Below are positions 5,978 through 8,871 of a stretch of 8,871 bases of DNA, in pieces. A program made the translations under genes and the position numbers. The notes under the pieces are model-generated. The model was not told the origin of the DNA, did not search any database, and worked only from the letters and a program-made list of their open reading frames with translations. Within the stretch, counting starts at the first letter, position 1. Every line of letters begins with the position of its first letter. Origin of the DNA: Thermoactinomycetaceae bacterium (GTDB taxonomy: Bacteria; Bacillota; Bacilli; Thermoactinomycetales; Thermoactinomycetaceae); assembly GCA_025449475.1 (NCBI GenBank), contig JANWJM010000139.1, positions 1 through 8,871 on the forward strand, read 5' to 3'.

Positions 5978-5996
5978 GAGGTTCACCTCACATGTG
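5978..5996 (-). promoter_or_regulatory. Inverted repeat over the ylxM ribosome site, with adjacent palindrome
   Basis: The minus strand reads GAGG TGAA CCTC at 5989-5978. In RNA this makes a 4-bp stem with a UGAA tetraloop that contains the ylxM Shine-Dalgarno GAGGTGA. Directly upstream is the perfect 8-bp palindrome CACATGTG (5989-5996). Both lie between the predicted transcription start (about 6016) and the ylxM start codon. They could be a translational or operator control point, but they are short and could be chance. Confidence 0.3.
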
Positions 5997-6022
5997 TCAA
6001 GGAATGACCCTTTACAGGGACT

Positions 6023-6051
6023 ATCATACGGAAAAAAAGGATGGATGTCAA
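6023..6051 (-). promoter_or_regulatory. Sigma-A promoter for ylxM-ffh-rpsP-khpA-rimM-trmD
   Basis: On the minus strand TTGACA (6051-6046, 6 of 6) is followed by a 17-nt spacer and TATGAT (6028-6023, 5 of 6). This is close to ideal for the housekeeping sigma factor. The spacer carries a run of seven T. The -35 hexamer includes the TGA stop of the upstream unknown gene (6050-6048). Transcription should start near 6016, giving a leader of about 40 nt to ylxM. It is the best promoter in the window and probably drives the SRP/ribosome unit independently of smc-ftsY. Confidence 0.85.
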
Positions 6052-6575
6052 TGGGTAAGCTCAGGACCCTCAAAATCTGGACCCTTTCCCTCTTTTCTAA
6101 ATAATCTAAATAAACCTCTACTCTTCTTTTGCTGTATTTGCAATTGTTCTCGGGGAAATCCAAATCGTTCCCCCAACTCTAATAGTTGATCATACAAGTC
6201 TACTTCTCCCATGGATCTGGCTGCCTGAACAGCTTCTCTGATTCTTTTTCCTATCTCCTTCTTCTCTTGCTTATTAAAGGGAAGGTGAGCATTCGTCACT
6301 CGATAATCCTCAATTACATCGGATGCATGATGCAATGTCTCATTTAATTTGCGATCCCTTTTCTGTGCCCATTCCATGAATGCGATCGATGCGGCTAAAT
6401 TTAATCCCAATAATACAGGATGGTCATTATTATTCATCCATAAATGTATAGACCACCAACCTATAAGAAATGAACCAGGAATTTCAGCGAATTGCGTCCT
6501 CTTCACAAATTTTTTAGCCTCAGTTATCTCTACCAATGCATCCTTTAATACTTGATAGAACGGATTCACGCCCAT
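6048..6575 (-). CDS. Unrecognised protein with predicted membrane hairpin, between ftsY and ylxM
   Basis: I do not recognise this 175-aa protein. Numbered from ATG 6575 it has an N-terminal helix ending in a basic patch (KKFVKR, about 21-26); a hydrophobic stretch at 32-47 rich in Trp (SFLIGWWSIHLWM); a short NNNDHP turn; a second hydrophobic stretch at 53-70 (VLLGLNLAASIAFMEWA); then a charged helical C-terminal half beginning QKRDRK and ending with the basic SRGLFRLFRKEGKG and an acidic tail. Positive charge flanking the pair predicts both ends in the cytoplasm. ATG 6575 is chosen because GGAG lies 8 nt upstream; ATG 6581 and GTG 6584 are too close to it. Five 60-nt blocks of this gene (6241-6540) average 38% GC by hand count, against 48-53% in blocks sampled from ftsY, ffh and rimM. 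It follows ftsY by 37 nt and ends inside the ylxM promoter. I recall an uncharacterised gene, ylqB, here in B. subtilis but cannot say they are related. Confidence 0.8.
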   Translation of the reverse strand: MGVNPFYQVLKDALVEITEAKKFVKRTQFAEIPGSFLIGWWSIHLWMNNNDHPVLLGLNLAASIAFMEWAQKRDRKLNETLHHASDVIEDYRVTNAHLPFNKQEKKEIGKRIREAVQAARSMGEVDLYDQLLELGERFGFPREQLQIQQKKSRGLFRLFRKEGKGPDFEGPELTH

Positions 6576-6577
6576 CC

Positions 6578-6600
6578 CCATCACTCCACTTCAATGATGG
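6578..6600 (-). promoter_or_regulatory. Hairpin over the ribosome site of the unknown gene
   Basis: On the minus strand CCATCATT (6600-6593) pairs with AGTGATGG (6585-6578), eight pairs with one G-U, around the 7-nt loop GAAGTGG. The GGAG ribosome site (6587-6584) lies half in the loop and half in the descending arm, and the ATG at 6575 follows two bases later. The fold could limit initiation on the unknown gene. No U-run follows, so it is not a terminator. Confidence 0.4.
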
Positions 6601-6612
6601 AAAATGATTTTA

Positions 6613-7599
6613 TCAACTTTCTTCCTCTTCCATCATCTCTTGAAACATGCCGTGTAAGAACTGTTCCGCATCAAAGGGTTGAAGATCATCAGCCTGTTCA
6701 CCTAAGCCGACCAACTTCACGGGATAGCCGAGTTCATGTTTGATGGCAATCACGATGCCGCCTTTGGCCGTTCCATCCAATTTGGTGAGGACAATCCCTG
6801 AAACATCGACCGCTTCACCAAAGGTTTTCGCTTGAAGCAGTGCATTCTGTCCCGTGGTAGCATCGAGAACCAGCAGGACTTCATGGGGAGCTTCGGGAAC
6901 TTCGCGCTGAATCACGCGATGGATTTTTTTCAATTCTTCCATGAGATTTACTTTGTTCTGCAGACGACCCGCTGTGTCGCACAACAGAACATCGGCTTTT
7001 CGTGCTTTTGCTGCCTGAATCCCATCATAGATTACAGCTGCAGGATCGCTACCGGCTTGATGCTTAATCACATCAACTCCTACCCGTTTGCCCCAAACTT
7101 CAAGTTGATCAATTGCGCCCGCACGAAAAGTATCCCCAGCAGCCAACACAACCTTCTTGCCATCCTTCTTGAATTGATGAGCCAACTTCCCGATGGTGGT
7201 TGTCTTACCAACACCATTCACTCCGACAAACAGATAGATGGTCAACCCCTCTTCATTGACTCGCAATCGATTGCTGTCTTCGTCATCGCTCAACATTTCA
7301 GCAATTAACTCCATAAATAAGGGTTGCAATTGGAGCGGTTCTTTGATCTTCTGTTTTTTTACCTCTTCTTGTAAGCGCTCAAGCAACTCCATCGTTGTTG
7401 GAACCCCTACATCGGCACTAATCAAAATCTCTTCCAGCTCTTCATAAAAATCTTCGTCGATCTTACGATACCCTGTAAAAAGATCCTGTACAGAGCCAAC
7501 GAAGGCGGAGCTTGTTTTTCGTAAGCCTTTGATAAATTTTTGAGTAACCGACCCCGTTTTTTGAGCAATTCCTTTTTTGATCCGCTGAAAAAAACTCAT
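6613..7599 (-). CDS. ftsY: SRP receptor FtsY
   Basis: FtsY is the membrane-associated receptor for SRP; paired GTP hydrolysis with Ffh hands ribosome-nascent chains to SecYEG. The 328-aa protein is the short Gram-positive form without a long acidic A domain. Its basic, amphipathic N-terminus (MSFFQRIKKGIAQKTG) is likely to bind lipid directly. The N domain (about 25-115) contains LEEILISADVGV. The G domain has P-loop GVNGVGKT (126-133), GDTFRAGAIDQL (155-166), DTAGR (208-212), ATTGQNAL (247-254), TKLDGTAKGG (272-281) and GLGEQADDLQPF (298-309). The protein ends in an acidic EEEES. ATG at 7599 has AGGAGG 7 nt upstream, overlapping the smc stop. The 11-nt gap after smc leaves no room for a promoter, so smc and ftsY are cotranscribed. 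Confidence 0.98.
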   Translation of the reverse strand: MSFFQRIKKGIAQKTGSVTQKFIKGLRKTSSAFVGSVQDLFTGYRKIDEDFYEELEEILISADVGVPTTMELLERLQEEVKKQKIKEPLQLQPLFMELIAEMLSDDEDSNRLRVNEEGLTIYLFVGVNGVGKTTTIGKLAHQFKKDGKKVVLAAGDTFRAGAIDQLEVWGKRVGVDVIKHQAGSDPAAVIYDGIQAAKARKADVLLCDTAGRLQNKVNLMEELKKIHRVIQREVPEAPHEVLLVLDATTGQNALLQAKTFGEAVDVSGIVLTKLDGTAKGGIVIAIKHELGYPVKLVGLGEQADDLQPFDAEQFLHGMFQEMMEEEES

Positions 7600-7610
7600 C
7601 TCATATCCTC

Positions 7611-8871
7611 CTACTCACGTGTTGTGGCAATTTCCTGTTGCTCCAACGCTTCAAATTGAACAGAAACCAGCTTTGAAACCCCTGATTCTTCCATGGTGAC
7701 CCCATATAACGCGTCTGCTCCTAACATGGTCTGTTTTCGATGAGTGATAATAATAAACTGCGTTTGATTGGCAAACTCTTTCATATAACGGGTAAAACGC
7801 GTCAAATTCACCTCATCCAAAGCAGCATCCACTTCATCCAACACACAAAAAGGAACAGGCTTAATGCGCAATACCGCAAATAACAGTGCAATCGCTGTCA
7901 ATGCTCTCTCTCCTCCGGAAAGTAGGGAGAGATATTGTGGGCGTTTACCTGGCGGTTGCGCGACAATTTCAATCCCTGTTTCTAATAATTGATCGCGATC
8001 GGTCAAATGTAAATCTGCCTTTCCCCCACCAAACATCTGCGAAAAGACGAGTTGGAATTCATGGCGAATTTGCTGAATTGCTTCCAAAAACTGTTTGCTC
8101 ATCTCCTGCTCGATTTGCTCAATCATTTCATACAGCTTCCGCTTGGCTTCGAGCAAATCCGCTTCCTGACTCTGCAAAAACGAGAGACGATCCGACAAGC
8201 GCTCGTACTCCTCAATTGCTCCGATATTTACATCACCCAACTGAGATAGCATGCGTTTCAGTGAGCGAACCTTTTTCTCAAGGTGGTTGACCTCCTCTTT
8301 AGGTGGGTACAGTTCCTTTGCTCGTTCAAAACTAAGTTCATATTCAGAAGCCAATTTCTCCAGAACATGATTCAGTTCAACATCTAACCGATTGACACGT
8401 ACTTCCTGTTCGTGAATCTCCGCCTCCAATGTTTTTCGAGACTGTTGGTGTTTACGAATCTCTTCTTCATAGGAATCCCTTCGCTGTATAGCGTTTTCCC
8501 GGACTTTTCTCTCTTTGATCAATCGAAGTTGAATCTGTTCTTTTTGTGTTTCAAGCTCCTGCAGCTGTTGATGAACCTCTTTCCTTTTTTCTTGCTGCTC
8601 GTTTAACTCCTGTTGTAAAAGATCCATCTCTTGGAGAACCTCTTCGCGTTGATCTCGAATTTTTTCTAACTCTTGCTCATATTGATTCACACTTTGTTCA
8701 TGATGAAAAAGCTCCTGCTCCAGTCGAGCCATCTTCACTTGATACAAAGTCAATTTTTGTTGTTCCGCTTCCTTCAAAGCGGTTTGTTGTTCAAGAAGGA
8801 ACTTCAGTTCATCCACCTTTTCTTTGAGCAAATCCGTTTGCTGTTGATGCTGAAGGAAAGAGGCTTCCACC
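7611..8871 (-). CDS. smc: Chromosome partition protein SMC (C-terminal part; runs off the right end)
   Basis: SMC is the ATPase of the bacterial condensin complex with ScpA and ScpB and organises and helps segregate the chromosome. About 419 codons of the C-terminal part are present, roughly a third of a typical 1190-aa SMC. The first 190 residues of the fragment are coiled-coil arm, rich in Gln, Glu, Lys and Leu heptads. LGDVNIGAIEEYERL (211-225) is the conserved entry to the head. The ATPase head follows: FGGGKADLHL (280-289), ABC signature LLSGGERAL (316-324), Walker B with D-loop FCVLDEVDAALDE (341-353), and the switch histidine in ITHRKQTM (375-382). The first codon in the window is a GTG read in frame, an internal valine and not a start. 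The TAG stop (7613-7611) contributes to the ftsY ribosome site. Confidence 0.98.
   Translation of the reverse strand, partial: VEASFLQHQQQTDLLKEKVDELKFLLEQQTALKEAEQQKLTLYQVKMARLEQELFHHEQSVNQYEQELEKIRDQREEVLQEMDLLQQELNEQQEKRKEVHQQLQELETQKEQIQLRLIKERKVRENAIQRRDSYEEEIRKHQQSRKTLEAEIHEQEVRVNRLDVELNHVLEKLASEYELSFERAKELYPPKEEVNHLEKKVRSLKRMLSQLGDVNIGAIEEYERLSDRLSFLQSQEADLLEAKRKLYEMIEQIEQEMSKQFLEAIQQIRHEFQLVFSQMFGGGKADLHLTDRDQLLETGIEIVAQPPGKRPQYLSLLSGGERALTAIALLFAVLRIKPVPFCVLDEVDAALDEVNLTRFTRYMKEFANQTQFIIITHRKQTMLGADALYGVTMEESGVSKLVSVQFEALEQQEIATTRE

Noticed and set aside
5995..6000. Second TTGACA on the minus strand upstream of ylxM
   Set aside because: No acceptable -10 at 16-18 nt; the hexamer at that distance overlaps the ylxM start codon.
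6008..6019. CCCTGTAAAGGG hairpin with a GUAA loop
   Set aside because: Only four pairs, and it straddles the predicted transcription start, so most of one arm would not be in the RNA.
5975..6163. 62-codon minus-strand frame bridging the unknown gene and ylxM
   Set aside because: It runs across the strong promoter and both flanking genes in another frame; no family match that I recognise.
4790..7210. Similar GTPase segments in ffh and ftsY as a repeat or duplication
   Set aside because: Shared motifs reflect the known ancient paralogy of SRP GTPases; the DNA itself is diverged.
6832..7308. 158-codon open frame on the plus strand
   Set aside because: Antisense to the conserved ftsY G domain; composition follows the ftsY codons.
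7886..8290. 134-codon open frame on the plus strand
   Set aside because: Antisense to the smc head; no independent support.
1..8871. CRISPR array, insertion sequence, prophage, tRNA or rRNA genes
   Set aside because: No spaced direct repeats, transposase motifs, terminal inverted repeats or tRNA-like folds were seen on either strand.

Overview
The window is a stretch of core chromosome from a low-to-moderate GC Gram-positive bacterium of the Firmicutes (Bacillales-like). The evidence is the gene order, the strong GGAGG-type ribosome sites, the frequent TTG/GTG starts, a P-type signal peptidase, a short FtsY without a long acidic domain, and an RNase HII with the Bacillus-type N-terminal extension. 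I cannot name the genus; Thermoactinomycetaceae is only a guess. Every gene lies on the minus strand, so the biological order runs from the right end of the window to the left.

Right end (8871 to 6613): the C-terminal third of smc (chromosome condensin) is followed 11 nt later by ftsY (SRP receptor). Next (6575 to 6048) comes an AT-richer gene that I do not recognise. It encodes a small protein with a predicted membrane hairpin, and its ribosome site lies in a stem-loop. A near-consensus sigma-A promoter (6051 to 6023), whose -35 hexamer overlaps the stop codon of that gene, starts the next unit: ylxM, ffh (SRP GTPase), rpsP (S16), khpA (KH-domain RNA chaperone), rimM (30S maturation) and trmD (tRNA m1G37 methyltransferase), packed with gaps of -4 to 27 nt. 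An 84-nt gap then holds an extended -10 promoter candidate and a structured leader ahead of rplS (L19). A 14-bp terminator hairpin separates rplS from lepB (signal peptidase I), rbgA (50S assembly GTPase) and the 5' two thirds or so of rnhB (RNase HII), which runs off the left end.

The genes share one theme: making ribosomes (S16, L19, RimM, RbgA, TrmD, KhpA) and moving nascent proteins to and through the membrane (Ffh, FtsY, YlxM, LepB). SMC and RNase HII serve chromosome organisation and integrity.

I found no exotic new system, mobile element, CRISPR array or tRNA. The points most worth checking are the unrecognised membrane gene inside the SRP locus, the repeated use of TTG starts at tightly packed junctions (two of them as TTGA stop/start overlaps), an Ala where TrmD proteins I recall have a Glu in the SAM-binding knot, and the structured leaders in front of rplS, ylxM and the unknown gene. 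Longer gene-free stretches do not occur; the largest gaps are about 70 to 85 nt and are described below.
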